A stretch of 64,000 nucleotides of DNA from the NCBI RefSeq assembly GCF_017304615.1, contig NZ_JAFKLZ010000001.1, positions 1 through 64,000 on the forward strand, written 5' to 3'. Made by a program: the position numbers and the translations under genes. Below are positions 43,271-52,688 of the stretch, piece by piece. Positions within the stretch are counted from its first letter, which is position 1. Each line of letters starts with the position of its first letter. The notes under the pieces were generated by a model. It saw only the letters and a list, made by a program, of their open reading frames with translations. It was not told the DNA's origin and did no database searches. Origin of the DNA: Sphingomonas sp. GTDB taxonomy: Bacteria > Pseudomonadota > Alphaproteobacteria > Sphingomonadales > Sphingomonadaceae.

Positions 43271-44755
43271 TCAAAGACTGCCCAGGAACGGCTCCGCCAC
43301 GAAGATGTCGCCATCGAGATCGACGATATAGAGGTTGCCCGCATTATCCGCTGCGAAATCGACGATCATGTTGATCGTCCCTGCGTCCGGCGCGAAATCC
43401 GCGTTTCGCCGCTCGTAGCTTGACGAAGCGAGCATCGATCCGGCGACAAGGGACGCCGCGGGCACGGTCCACAAATTTCCGCTGACTTCGTCGGCAAATA
43501 CATACGACCCCTTCAGCGAAGCGATCGGCCCGTTATAGACTAGCCCACCGATGATCGCATTGCCTTGGCGGGGGCCGGAGCCGTGGGCGTACTGGCTGAC
43601 CGGGTCGCTCAGCCCGGCGGGCGGCGTCCCCTGGAAGGTTGCGGTGCCTTCCTTGAAGTTCCACCCGAAATTGCGCCCCGGATCGGTGATTCCGAGCAGG
43701 TCGATCTCCTCGGTGCGGCCTTCGCCGACATCGGCGATGATCAGGCGATTGCCGTCGAACGCATTGCGGAACGGGTTGCGCAGGCCAAGCGCATAGACAT
43801 AGGGGTCGCCGCCGCCGCCCGCGAACGGGTTGCCCGCCGGGACCGTTACCACGCCCGCGGCGCTGACCGCGACGCGCAGCATCTTGCCGAGACGCGAATT
43901 GGTGTTCTGCGCATTCCCCGCCGGATCGCCTGATCCCCCGCCGTCGCCCGTCGCGATATAGAGCAGCCCATCCGGACCGAACCCCAGCCAGCCGCCATTA
44001 TGGTTGCTGTTGGTCGGGTGCGGGACGGTCAGCAGCGTCGTCGATCCGGTGACGGCGAAGCTCGCCGGGTTCACCGTATATTGGATGATACGGATCGCGC
44101 CCGTCGTGTCGGTCGCATAGACGACGAAACCGCCGGTGGTTGCGAAATCGGGCCGCGCCGCGATGCCTAGCAACCCGCGCTCGCCGTCGGTGGTGACGCC
44201 GGGGACCGTGGTAATGAGCGTCTTTGCCCCGGTTGCCGTGGTGAAGCGATAGACGTTCCCACCGCGTTCGATCAGGAACATCGTCGCATTATCGCCAGGG
44301 ATGGGCGCGAGCATCATCGGCTGGTTCAGCCCGGTCGCGATGCGGCGCACCTCGATCCCTTCGCGGCTGTTGCTGACGGTGACGCGCAGGTCGAGCGTCG
44401 ACGTCAGGCTGCCGTCGCTGGCGCGGAGCTGGACCTCATAGACATTGTCGCCATTGGCGTCGCCCGGCAGGTCGAAATTGGGGGCGCTGTTGAAGCTCAA
44501 CGCGCCCGTGCCGCTGAGCGTGAACTTGCCGGCGTCTGCGCCGCCCGAAATCGAATAGGTGATCGCATTGGCCTCGGCATCGGTCGCGGCCGCCTGATAA
44601 GTAAGCGCGGTATTTTCCACGACGCTCGCGGTCGCGGCGGAGGTGAACGTAGGGGCGGTGTTGGTCGGGGTTGGCGTCGGCGTCGTTCCGCCGCCATCGC
44701 CGCAGCCGCCGATCGCGAGCAATACGGGCAAGGTCAGATAGGACAGACTGCGCAT
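43271..44755 (-). CDS. PQQ-type sugar dehydrogenase lipoprotein with cadherin-like domain
   Basis: A 494-residue envelope lipoprotein. The lipobox is LAIGGC with Cys18. A Thr/Pro linker is followed by a cadherin-like/Ig repeat (about 30-130: APTFTSAATASVVENTALTY and the matching ASDGSLTSTLDLRV strand). The rest is a six-bladed propeller of the glucose/sorbosone dehydrogenase kind: GERGLLGIAARPDF, HNGGWLGFGPDGLLYIATGDGG and YALGLRNPFRNAFD. Whether PQQ is bound and which sugar is used are unknown. ATG 44755 follows AGGGGAAG by about five bases. Confidence 0.86.
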   Translation of the reverse strand: MRSLSYLTLPVLLAIGGCGDGGGTTPTPTPTNTAPTFTSAATASVVENTALTYQAAATDAEANAITYSISGGADAGKFTLSGTGALSFNSAPNFDLPGDANGDNVYEVQLRASDGSLTSTLDLRVTVSNSREGIEVRRIATGLNQPMMLAPIPGDNATMFLIERGGNVYRFTTATGAKTLITTVPGVTTDGERGLLGIAARPDFATTGGFVVYATDTTGAIRIIQYTVNPASFAVTGSTTLLTVPHPTNSNHNGGWLGFGPDGLLYIATGDGGGSGDPAGNAQNTNSRLGKMLRVAVSAAGVVTVPAGNPFAGGGGDPYVYALGLRNPFRNAFDGNRLIIADVGEGRTEEIDLLGITDPGRNFGWNFKEGTATFQGTPPAGLSDPVSQYAHGSGPRQGNAIIGGLVYNGPIASLKGSYVFADEVSGNLWTVPAASLVAGSMLASSSYERRNADFAPDAGTINMIVDFAADNAGNLYIVDLDGDIFVAEPFLGSL

Positions 44756-44840
44756 CGGACTTCCCCTAGTGTCGCCTTGGCTGGCGATCATTCACTCAAG
44801 ATGAACATTCGATAGGGATTTCCGTTGCACGGCAAGAAAA

Positions 44841-44873
44841 GGGGCACCCGGATTGCGCCGGATGCCCCTTTTT
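44841..44873. terminator. Two-way intrinsic terminator after glnA
   Basis: GGGGCACCCGG pairs with CCGGATGCCCC with one mismatch (stem 44841-44851 and 44858-44868) around a short loop. On the plus strand TTTTT follows at 44869-44873. On the minus strand TTTTCTTG follows. It lies 70 bases past the glnA stop and about 85 bases upstream of the lipoprotein gene, so its main job is probably to end the glnB-glnA transcript. Confidence 0.75.
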
Positions 44874-44939
44874 CCAAGTCAGTCGCGGCAAAGCCGCATT
44901 GAGAGGGTCATCGCTCGCGCCAGCGGCGTTCCCTCAGGG

Positions 44940-46352
44940 TTACGCGCTATAATACATGTCGAATTCGACTGGGCTCGGCGTCATCTCGAACCGAGCGACG
45001 TCGCCGCGCTTGATTTCGATATAGGCTTCGATCTGATCCTTCGAGAACACGTCGCCCTTTAGCAGGAAGTCGTGATCGGCCTCCAGGCTATCAAGCGCCT
45101 CGCGCAGCGAACCGCACACGGTCGGCACCTCGGCCAGTTCGGCCGGGGGCAGGTCATAAAGGTTCTTGTCCATCGCCTCGCCGGGATGAATCTTGTTCTG
45201 GATGCCGTCCAGGCCCGCCATGAACAATGCCGCGTAGCACAGATACGGATTGGCCATCGCGTCGGGGAAGCGCACTTCGACGCGCTTCGCCTTGGGGCCG
45301 GTGCCGTACGGAATGCGGCACGAAGCTGACCGGTTGCGCGCGGAGTAAGCGAGCAGCACCGGCGCTTCATAGCCCGGCACCAGCCGCTTGTAGCTGTTGG
45401 TGGTCGGGTTGGAAAAGGCGTTGATCGCCTTGGCGTGTTTGATGATGCCGCCGATGAAATACAGACACATCTCGCTCAGACCGGCATAGCCGTTTCCGGC
45501 GAACAACGGCTCCTTGCCTTTCCAGATCGAAAGGTGGGTGTGCATGCCCGACCCGTTATCTTCCTTGATCGGCTTGGGCATGAAGGTTGCCGACTTGCCA
45601 TAGGCGTTCGCGACCTGGTGCACGACATATTTGTAGATCTGCATGCGGTCGGCGGTGACCGTCATCGTGCCGAATGTCAGGCCGAGTTCGTGCTGCGCCG
45701 CTGCAACCTCATGATGATGCTTGTCGCACGGCAGGCCCATTTCCAGCATCGTCGAAACCATTTCGCCGCGAATGTCGACGGCGCTGTCAACCGGCGCCAC
45801 GGGGAAGTAACCGCCCTTTGCGCGCGGCCGGTGACCTAGATTGCCGCCGTCATAGCTGGTGCCGGTATTGGTCGGAAGTTCGATGTCGTCGATCTTGTAG
45901 AACGACTGGTTGTAGCTGGTGTCGAACTGGACGTTGTCGAACATGAAGAATTCGGCTTCCGGGCCGATATAGACCGTGTCGCCGATACCCGTGGTCTTGA
46001 GGTATGCCTCGGCGCGCTTGGCGGTCGAGCGAGGATCGCGGGCGTAAAGTTCGCCGGTCGATGGCTCGACGATATCGCATACCAGGATCAGCATCGGTGT
46101 GGCCGAGAATGGATCGATATAGACCGCGTCGAGGTCGGGCTTCAGGATCATGTCCGACTCGTTGATCGCCTTCCAGCCTTCGATCGACGATCCGTCGAAC
46201 ATGAAGCCGTCGGTCAGTTCGTCCTCGCCGACCACCGACGACACCATTGTCAGGTGCTGCCACTTGCCCTTGGGATCGGTGAAGCGCAGGTCGACCCACT
46301 CGATCTCCTCTTCTTTGATCTTCTTCAGGATATCGTGTGCCGACGTCGCCAT
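44940..46352 (-). CDS. glnA: Glutamine synthetase type I
   Basis: The enzyme makes glutamine from glutamate, ammonia and ATP and forms dodecamers. It has 470 residues, the normal length. Motifs: DGSSIEGW near the start, metal ligands in [25 protein letters not shown], the ATP-binding [13 protein letters not shown] and [10 protein letters not shown]. The adenylylation site is Tyr399 in [10 protein letters not shown], so GlnE-type control is expected. The gene follows glnB by 105 bases on the same strand, the usual alphaproteobacterial order, and ends in a good terminator. Confidence 0.97.
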   Translation of the reverse strand: MATSAHDILKKIKEEEIEWVDLRFTDPKGKWQHLTMVSSVVGEDELTDGFMFDGSSIEGWKAINESDMILKPDLDAVYIDPFSATPMLILVCDIVEPSTGELYARDPRSTAKRAEAYLKTTGIGDTVYIGPEAEFFMFDNVQFDTSYNQSFYKIDDIELPTNTGTSYDGGNLGHRPRAKGGYFPVAPVDSAVDIRGEMVSTMLEMGLPCDKHHHEVAAAQHELGLTFGTMTVTADRMQIYKYVVHQVANAYGKSATFMPKPIKEDNGSGMHTHLSIWKGKEPLFAGNGYAGLSEMCLYFIGGIIKHAKAINAFSNPTTNSYKRLVPGYEAPVLLAYSARNRSASCRIPYGTGPKAKRVEVRFPDAMANPYLCYAALFMAGLDGIQNKIHPGEAMDKNLYDLPPAELAEVPTVCGSLREALDSLEADHDFLLKGDVFSKDQIEAYIEIKRGDVARFEMTPSPVEFDMYYSA

Positions 46353-46457
46353 TGCCCCTAGCCCTTTCGTGTTGATGCGTTTCCCCGCCGTTGGGGAGAA
46401 TCATGTTGCTCGTGCGAGCGTGTTGCTGTCACATTATGCTGCGCTGCGTCAAATCCC

Positions 46458-46904
<447 letters not shown>

Positions 46905-47035
46905 CTAGCAAATGCCCAGCAATTAGGCAGCACGAATTCGGTTGCCCGTTCGCGGAGCAGCCGACCCGCGCCATGGCGCGCGTCATTTCAGCGTGATAGC
47001 GTAACCGCGTCTGCAGCGGGGGGAACGGAACCGGT

Positions 47036-48199
47036 ATGGCATCGCCATTTCAGCATTTCATCGACGATCTCGAAGCGCCGGTGTCGGCGCGGCGGTTCGG
47101 CAGCGGCTGGTTCGCGGGGTTCTTCGGCCTGTTACTGGCGTGCGCAGGGTTCGGGCTGGTCGTCGCGCTTCGCTATCCCGACTGGTTCTCGATGCCCGAA
47201 CTCAAGGCGGCCGAGCAGACCAACTGGTTCCGCCCGCTCATTCACATCATCCTGCTCGCGGGCTACGCACTGGCACTGCTCAGCCTGTTGCTGCGGCGGA
47301 AAAAGGCGATCGGCTTCACCGCATTGATCATCGGCATCGCCGCCGCATTGCTGGGCGGCGCAAACGTCTCGCCGCGTGAAACGCACGATTGGGGTATCTT
47401 CTTCGGGGTCGATTTCTTCGTCGTGAACCTGATCGCGGCCGGCCTGATCTTCGCCCCGATCGAGCGCTTCTGGCCGCACAACCGCGACCAGCGTCTGTTC
47501 CGTATCGAATGGCGCGAGGACCTGTTCTACTATCTCATCAGCTCGATGCTGGTGCAGGTCTTCACCTATCTCGCGCTTGCGCCGTCGAGCATCATCAACG
47601 CCAACACCACGAACCTCGCGAGCATTCGCGCCGCGATCGGCGGCCAACCCTGGCTGCTGCAGTTCGTCGAAGCGATGATCCTGACCGACCTCGCGCAATA
47701 TTGGTTCCACCGCGCATTCCACCGCTTCCCGTTCCTGTGGGGGTTCCACGCGGTCCACCATTCGGCGAAGGCGATGGACTGGCTGGCCGGCGCGCGGATG
47801 CACTTCGTCGAGATCATCCTGCTGCGCGGCGTGACCTCGCTGCCGCTGCTGACGTTCGGCTTCCTGCCCTCGGTGATGCAGGCGTATGTGGCGCTGGTGT
47901 ACGTCTATTCGGGGCTGGTCCACGCCAACCTGAAGGGCGATTTCGACCGCTTCGGCCACGTCATGGTGACGCCACGGTTTCACCATTGGCACCACGGGAT
48001 CGAGAAGGAAGCGATCGACGTCAATTTCGCGATCCACTTCCCGCTATGGGATAAATTGTTCGGGACCTTCTATTTCCCGAAGGGCAAATGGCCGAGCGGC
48101 TATGGTGTGCCGGAAAAGGTGCCGAACGGCTATTGGAAACAGTTGGCGTATCCGTTCGTGCGACGGCAGAAGGAGGTCGAGGCGGCAAGGGTAGAGTAA
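47036..48199 (+). CDS. Sterol desaturase / fatty acid hydroxylase superfamily protein
   Basis: A 387-residue membrane protein with about six to seven helices. The di-iron histidine clusters are all present: HRAFH, HAVHH and HHWHH, in WFHRAFHRFPFLWGFHAVHH and TPRFHHWHHGIEKEAIDVNF. Such enzymes hydroxylate or desaturate lipids, and in sphingomonads candidates include hydroxylation of sphingolipid or hopanoid-type lipids; the substrate here is not known. The first 130 residues form extra hydrophobic helices before the catalytic part. Confidence 0.9.
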   Translation: MASPFQHFIDDLEAPVSARRFGSGWFAGFFGLLLACAGFGLVVALRYPDWFSMPELKAAEQTNWFRPLIHIILLAGYALALLSLLLRRKKAIGFTALIIGIAAALLGGANVSPRETHDWGIFFGVDFFVVNLIAAGLIFAPIERFWPHNRDQRLFRIEWREDLFYYLISSMLVQVFTYLALAPSSIINANTTNLASIRAAIGGQPWLLQFVEAMILTDLAQYWFHRAFHRFPFLWGFHAVHHSAKAMDWLAGARMHFVEIILLRGVTSLPLLTFGFLPSVMQAYVALVYVYSGLVHANLKGDFDRFGHVMVTPRFHHWHHGIEKEAIDVNFAIHFPLWDKLFGTFYFPKGKWPSGYGVPEKVPNGYWKQLAYPFVRRQKEVEAARVE

Positions 48200-48224
48200 G
48201 GAGTTTGGCCTCATTCGACATGAA

Positions 48225-48377
48225 TTATCGATCAACTTCGTGCGATCTCGACGGGTAGCTGGTAGAACAGGGCGCGACCGTTGCCTGAACCCAAGGAAGC
48301 ATCGTTTGTGATAGAACCGCTGCTGCAGCGAGCAATGCTGCGATGGCATTTAAAAAGGCCGGATTTCCAGACCCCAT
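48225..48377 (-). CDS. Possible very small membrane protein, 50 residues
   Basis: A frame from ATG 48377 gives a 50-residue product with one hydrophobic helix (FLNAIAALLAAAAVLSQTML) and a polar tail. GGAA lies close upstream. It is on the same strand and 38 bases downstream of the 47-residue ORF. The region has lower G+C than the neighbours and no conserved domain. A longer frame to 48536 exists but overlaps the other small ORF. Reality uncertain. Confidence 0.35.
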   Translation of the reverse strand: MGSGNPAFLNAIAALLAAAAVLSQTMLPWVQATVAPCSTSYPSRSHEVDR

Positions 48378-48415
48378 AACCGTTCCGTTCAACACGACGG
48401 CGCTGAGATTTGGCG

Positions 48416-48559
48416 TCACACTTTTTTCTGCGCAGCTTTGATCTGCTTCGCCTTGTAGCGATCGTAAGATAATCCCGCATATCCAGAACAACCCCAAACG
48501 ATCGCCGATCCGAGGCCAGCGATCGTAGCTGCCCATTGCAATATTATCGCGAAGACCAT
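48416..48559 (-). CDS. Small membrane protein, 47 residues
   Basis: ATG 48559 to TGA 48416 encodes 47 residues: a hydrophobic helix (about 2-22, FAIILQWAATIAGLGSAIVW), then SGYAGLSYDRYKAKQIKAAQ and a Lys-rich end. GGGAGGG four to five bases before the ATG is one of the strongest ribosome binding sites seen in the window, which favours a real gene. Function unknown. It stands upstream of another possible tiny membrane ORF in an otherwise gene-poor 430-base stretch. Confidence 0.6.
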   Translation of the reverse strand: MVFAIILQWAATIAGLGSAIVWGCSGYAGLSYDRYKAKQIKAAQKKV

Positions 48560-48625
48560 CCGCCCTCCCGCAATTATTGTTAAATGTGAAGGCGACCGAT
48601 TCTCGCCTGTAGGAACGTCACCAAA

Positions 48626-49450
48626 TCAATAAGGCGGTCGATCAAATCCCCCAGGCGACCCCGTAAATATCTCGCACCCGTCCTCGGTGATGCCGATCGA
48701 ATGCTCGAACTGCGCCGACAGCGACCGGTCGCGCGTCACCGCGGTCCAGCCGTCGTCGAGCAGTTTCACGTCGGGCTTGCCGATATTGATCATCGGCTCG
48801 ATCGTGAAGATCATCCCCGGCTTCAGCTCCGGCCCCGTCCCCGGACGGCCGACATGCACCACTTCCGGCGCGTCGTGGAACAGTCGGCCGACGCCGTGGC
48901 CGCAGAAATCGCGGACGACGCCATAACGGTGGGCCTCGGCATGGCGCTGGATCGCATGCGCGACGTCGCCCATCGTGTTGCCGGGCTTCGCCTGCTCGAT
49001 CCCGAGCATCAGGCATTCGTATGTCACGTCAACCAGCCGCCGCGCCTTGATCGGCACGTCGCCGACCAGATACATCCGGCTGGTGTCGCCGTGCCAGCCG
49101 TCGAGCAACGGGGTTACGTCGATATTGACGATGTCGCCATCCTTCAGCGTGCGCTCGCCCGGAATACCGTGGCACACGACATGGTTGATCGAGATGCAGC
49201 TCGAATGCGTGTAGCCGCGATAGCCCAAGGTCGCCGGCACCGCGCCGCCCGCGACCATGAAGTTGCGGATCAGATCGTCCAACTCGCCCGTCGTCACGCC
49301 CGGAATGACATGCGGCACGAGCATGTCGAGCGTCTCGGCGGCCAGCCGCCCGGCCTTGTGCATGCCGTCGAACGCGTCGCGGCCATAGAGCTTGATCGCG
49401 CCGTTGCGCGCCAGCGGAGCGTCGTTGGTCACTGTCATGTATTCGGTCAT
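48626..49450 (-). CDS. map: Methionine aminopeptidase type I
   Basis: The enzyme removes the initiator methionine from new proteins. It has 274 residues. Metal ligands and motifs are VNIDVTPLLDGWHGDTSRMY (two Asp), CGHGVGRLFHDAPEV (His), GMIFTIEPMINIG (Glu) and SAQFEHSIGITEDG (Glu), the type I set. THSSCISINHVVCHGIPG contains the substrate His. ATG 49450 fits the family length; the frame to 49696 is antisense to the CinA-type gene. The two genes are divergent with 52 bases between. Confidence 0.95.
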   Translation of the reverse strand: MTEYMTVTNDAPLARNGAIKLYGRDAFDGMHKAGRLAAETLDMLVPHVIPGVTTGELDDLIRNFMVAGGAVPATLGYRGYTHSSCISINHVVCHGIPGERTLKDGDIVNIDVTPLLDGWHGDTSRMYLVGDVPIKARRLVDVTYECLMLGIEQAKPGNTMGDVAHAIQRHAEAHRYGVVRDFCGHGVGRLFHDAPEVVHVGRPGTGPELKPGMIFTIEPMINIGKPDVKLLDDGWTAVTRDRSLSAQFEHSIGITEDGCEIFTGSPGGFDRPPY

Positions 49451-49502
49451 GACGGGCCATATAGCGGTGACGGCGCGAATTTGCGAGGCTATCGGTATCT
49501 GT

Positions 49503-50258
49503 ATGAGCGAGAGGATCTGGACAGCTGCCTTAGTCGTGATCGGCGACGAGATCCTGTCGGGCCGCACGCAGGACAAGAACGTCGCGCAAATTGCGGTGTG
49601 GCTCAATGTCCAGGGCATCCGGCTGGCCGAGGTGCGCGTCGTTCCCGATGTCGAAGCTGCGATCGTCGAGGCGGTCAACGCCTTGCGCGCGCGCAACGAC
49701 TATCTGTTCACGACCGGCGGGATCGGGCCGACGCACGACGACATCACCGTCGATGCGATCGCGGCGGCGCTCGGCGTGGGCGTGTTGCATCACCCGGACG
49801 CGGTGGCGGTGCTCGAACGTTACTACGCCAGCAGGGGCGGCACGACCGAGGCGCAGCTCCGCATGGCGCGCGTGCCGGCGGGGGCGGACCTGATCCCCAA
49901 CCGGCTGTCGGGCGCGCCGGGTATCAGGATCGGCAACATCTTCATCATGGCGGGCGTGCCGCACATCACCGCCGGGATGCTCGATGCGCTGACGGGGACG
50001 CTGGAGGGCGGACGGCCCGTGGTTAGCCGCACGATCGGGTGCTGGGTGCCCGAAAGCGAGGTCGCCGACCTGCTCGGCGAAACCGAGCGCGCGCATGAAG
50101 GCGTCGCGATCGGCAGCTATCCGTTCTTCCGCGAAGGGCGGGTCGGCGCGAACTTCGTCGTGCGCAGTCCTGACGCGGCCTCGGTCGACGCGACTATCGC
50201 CGATTTGACCTCGCGGCTGGAGGCGGAGGGGCGCACCGTGATCGCGGACGGCATCTGA
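49503..50258 (+). CDS. CinA-type molybdopterin-binding domain protein
   Basis: A 251-residue protein made mainly of the MoCF/MogA-like domain found at the N-terminus of CinA. WTAALVVIGDEILSGRTQDKN and LFTTGGIGPTHDDITVDAIA are diagnostic. It lacks the C-terminal deamidase domain of full-length CinA (about 400 residues), a form common in Alphaproteobacteria. Despite the historic competence/damage-inducible name, no SOS-type box lies in the short region upstream. The function of the stand-alone form is unclear; ADP-ribose pyrophosphatase activity is known for some family members. Confidence 0.88.
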   Translation: MSERIWTAALVVIGDEILSGRTQDKNVAQIAVWLNVQGIRLAEVRVVPDVEAAIVEAVNALRARNDYLFTTGGIGPTHDDITVDAIAAALGVGVLHHPDAVAVLERYYASRGGTTEAQLRMARVPAGADLIPNRLSGAPGIRIGNIFIMAGVPHITAGMLDALTGTLEGGRPVVSRTIGCWVPESEVADLLGETERAHEGVAIGSYPFFREGRVGANFVVRSPDAASVDATIADLTSRLEAEGRTVIADGI

Positions 50259-50297
50259 ATGACGGCTCGTGCGTTCGGACAAGAGAGGAGAGTGATG

Positions 50298-50687
50298 ATG
50301 CGGACCGGTTTGGCCTTGGTGGCGCTCGGCGCGATGCTGGCGGGGTGCGGGGGCGGTGGGACGCCGTCCGGCGGGAACAACGCCGCGCCCGCTGCAGCCG
50401 CGACCGTCGACCCGATGGAGGCGAAGATCGACGCGCTCAACGATGGCCAGCGCAAGACCGCCTTCTTCCGCGCGATCTACGACGCCGATTATCAGTGCGA
50501 CGAAATTACCAAGGTTACCGAGCGCCCGCGCGACAATGGCAAGCGCGCGTGGCTGGTGACCTGCAGCGACACCGGCGACTACTATGTCACGCTCCAGCCC
50601 GGCGGCATCTTTACCGTCAGCGGGACGCCACAGACCAAGACGCGGATGCCGAAGGGAACCAAGATCCTGCCGCCGGGGACGAAGTAG
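50298..50687 (+). CDS. Hypothetical lipoprotein, 129 residues
   Basis: The signal peptide ends in the lipobox LAGC (LVALGAMLAGC), so the protein should be lipidated and envelope-bound. The mature part has a Gly/Ala-rich linker and a small domain with two Cys (DADYQCDEITKV and LVTCSDTGDYYVTLQPGG). No family is recognised. AGGAG (50286-50290) precedes ATG 50298 by seven bases; ATG 50295 is the alternative. It follows the CinA-type gene by 39 bases. Confidence 0.75.
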   Translation: MRTGLALVALGAMLAGCGGGGTPSGGNNAAPAAAATVDPMEAKIDALNDGQRKTAFFRAIYDADYQCDEITKVTERPRDNGKRAWLVTCSDTGDYYVTLQPGGIFTVSGTPQTKTRMPKGTKILPPGTK

Positions 50688-50733
50688 TTCAGCTTGCGCG
50701 GATCGCCGGGCGCGGTTAGACGCCCCGGCCAGC

Positions 50734-50807
50734 GCGGGTATAGCACAATGGTAGTGCAGCAGCCTTCCAAGCTGAATACACGGGTTCGATTCCCGTTACC
50801 CGCTCCA
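50734..50807 (+). tRNA. tRNA-Gly (UCC anticodon)
   Basis: The acceptor stem GCGGGTA (50734-50740) pairs with TACCCGC (50797-50803). The discriminator is T and CCA is encoded (50805-50807). The anticodon loop CTTCCAA gives anticodon TCC at 50766-50768, reading GGA. GGTTCGATTCC forms the T arm, and TAGCACAATGGTAGTGCA the D arm. It is 74 bases in all. Confidence 0.97.
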
Positions 50808-50903
50808 GCTTTCGCAGCGGACTAGCTGCGCAAATTCGTGACTTGCGAACGATCGGACGGCGGCGCCGATGCGCCGACCGAGGGCGTGGCTTTTGCCACG
50901 CCG

Positions 50904-52559
50904 CTACTTCTTCTCCGCCGCCGCCCTGATTCCGTCGAGCGTCGCGGTCGGCGTGATCGCCTGCGGGTCGAGCAGGCAATGCAGGATCGCGGGCTTGCCG
51001 CTCGCCAGCGCGCGTTCGAATGCGGGGGCGAACTCGGCGGTCGTCGTCACCGTCTCGCCATGCCCGCCATAAGCGCGGGCGAGTGCGGCGAAATCGGGGT
51101 TGGTCAGCGTGGTCGCGGAAATGCGGCCGGGGAAATTGCGCTCCTGATGCATCCGGATCGTGCCATAGATGCCGTTGTCGATCACCGCGACGATCAGCGG
51201 GATGCCGTGATGCACTGCGGTCGCGAATTCCTGGCCGTTCATCAGGAAGTCGCCGTCGCCGGCGATCGTCAGGACGATGCTGGCGGGCTTCTGGCGCTTG
51301 GCCATGACGCCGGCGGGCAGGCCATAGCCCATCGACCCGCTGGTCGGCGCGAGCTGCGTGCCGAAATCGCGGAAACGGTAGTAACGGTGGATCCAGCTCG
51401 CGAAATTGCCCGCGCCGTTACAGATCACCGCGTCGGGCGGGAGCCGATCGCGCAGCCACAGCATGACCTCGCCATATTGGAAGTCGCCCGGCACGGGCGG
51501 CGGCGCATCGGACCAGGCGAGATAGTCGCCGCGCGCATCCTCCACGCTGCGCCCACTGCGCACCTGCATGCCATAAGCGGCGGTCAGGAACGTGCCCGGC
51601 GTCGCATTGATCGCCAGTGTTGGCTGGTACACGCGGCCGAGTTCCATCGGGTCGGGATGGATATGGACGATCTTCTGCGCGCCGTTCGGAATGTCGAGCA
51701 ATGTATAGGACTGCGACGCGATCTCCGACATCCGTCCGCCGATCAGCAGGATCAGGTCGGCGGCCTTGACGCGGTCGATCAGCTTCGGATTGGGCGCAAG
51801 ACCGAGGTCACCGATGAAGAAGTCGTCGGTCGCCGGGAACAGGTGCGCGCGACGGAACTGCGCCGCGACCGGCAAGTCGTAAATGTGCGAGAACATCACC
51901 ATCGCGTCGCGCGATTCGGCGGTCCAGCGCGACCCGCCGACGATGGCGATCGGACGCTCGGCGGCATCGAGCAAATCGGCCAGCGCGGCGATGTCGTCGG
52001 GAGAAGGGCAAGGTTCGACCGGCTCGACGCGCGGCTCGTCCGCCACGTCGGCCACGTCGTTCAGCATATCCTCGGGCAGCGCGATCACCACCGGGCCGGG
52101 CCGCCCCTGCATCGCGACACGGAATGCGCGAGCGACGATTTCCGGGATACGATCGGCGTCGTCGATCTCGACTACCCATTTGGCCAGCGCGCCGAACGTC
52201 GCGCGGTAATCGAGTTCCTGAAACGCCTCCCGGTCGCGCATCCCGCGCTCGATCTGGCCGACGAACAGGATCAGCGGCGTCGAATCCTGCACCGCGATAT
52301 GCAGCCCCGGACTGGCGTTGGTCGCGCCCGGCCCGCGCGTCACGAAACAGATGCCGGGTCGCCCGGTCAGCTTGCCGTACGCCTCCGCCATCATCGCAGC
52401 GCCACCTTCGGCGCGGCACGTCAGCAGGTCGATGCCCGACCCGATCAGCGCGTCGAGCACTTGCAGATAGCTCTCGCCCGGCACGCAGGTGGCGCGGTCG
52501 ACGCCCTGCGCGACGAGTTGATCGACCAGAATGCGGGCGGCGGTGCGGGGCGTGGACAT
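50904..52559 (-). CDS. Thiamine-diphosphate-dependent enzyme, acetolactate synthase large-subunit-like
   Basis: A 551-residue three-domain ThDP enzyme. The N-terminal pyrimidine domain has VPGESYLQVLDAL with the catalytic Glu in CRAEGGAAMMAEAYGKLTG. The middle domain contains PIAIVGGSRW, and the ThDP/metal motif is GDGDFLMNGQEFATAVHHG through VIDNGIYGTIRMHQE. It resembles acetolactate synthase large subunits, but no regulatory ilvN-type gene is adjacent. Related enzymes (for example glyoxylate carboligase or sulfoacetaldehyde acetyltransferase types) cannot be excluded. A palindromic repeat precedes it. Confidence 0.86.
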   Translation of the reverse strand: MSTPRTAARILVDQLVAQGVDRATCVPGESYLQVLDALIGSGIDLLTCRAEGGAAMMAEAYGKLTGRPGICFVTRGPGATNASPGLHIAVQDSTPLILFVGQIERGMRDREAFQELDYRATFGALAKWVVEIDDADRIPEIVARAFRVAMQGRPGPVVIALPEDMLNDVADVADEPRVEPVEPCPSPDDIAALADLLDAAERPIAIVGGSRWTAESRDAMVMFSHIYDLPVAAQFRRAHLFPATDDFFIGDLGLAPNPKLIDRVKAADLILLIGGRMSEIASQSYTLLDIPNGAQKIVHIHPDPMELGRVYQPTLAINATPGTFLTAAYGMQVRSGRSVEDARGDYLAWSDAPPPVPGDFQYGEVMLWLRDRLPPDAVICNGAGNFASWIHRYYRFRDFGTQLAPTSGSMGYGLPAGVMAKRQKPASIVLTIAGDGDFLMNGQEFATAVHHGIPLIVAVIDNGIYGTIRMHQERNFPGRISATTLTNPDFAALARAYGGHGETVTTTAEFAPAFERALASGKPAILHCLLDPQAITPTATLDGIRAAAEKK

Positions 52560-52587
52560 AGAAATAGGATCACCGATCAGAACGAGG

Positions 52588-52665
52588 CCGTGCTCCTGCG
52601 AAGGCAGGAGCCCAGGGCAGCGAAGCGCGTCACGACCCTAGGCTCCTGCCTTCGCAGGAGCACGG
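52588..52665. repeat. Dispersed intergenic palindromic element, copy 2 (variant type)
   Basis: A long inverted repeat: CCGTGCTCCTGCGAAGGCAG with following GAGCC on the left (52588-52612) is repeated in reverse complement at the right end (52641-52665). A short unpaired middle lies between, and AGGG/CCCT extends the symmetry. Each arm also folds on itself (CTCCTGC-GAA-GGCAGGAG). It lies between the ThDP enzyme gene and the semialdehyde dehydrogenase gene. The arms differ from copies 1 and 3 but the architecture, with a CGAA centre, is shared. Confidence 0.75.
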
Positions 52666-52688
52666 AATATTTGGCAACCCCGTGGCGA

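Noticed and set aside
49503-50258. A damage-inducible role for the CinA-type gene
   Set aside because: The name is historical; no GTTC-N7-GTTC pattern is present in the 52 bases between map and this gene.
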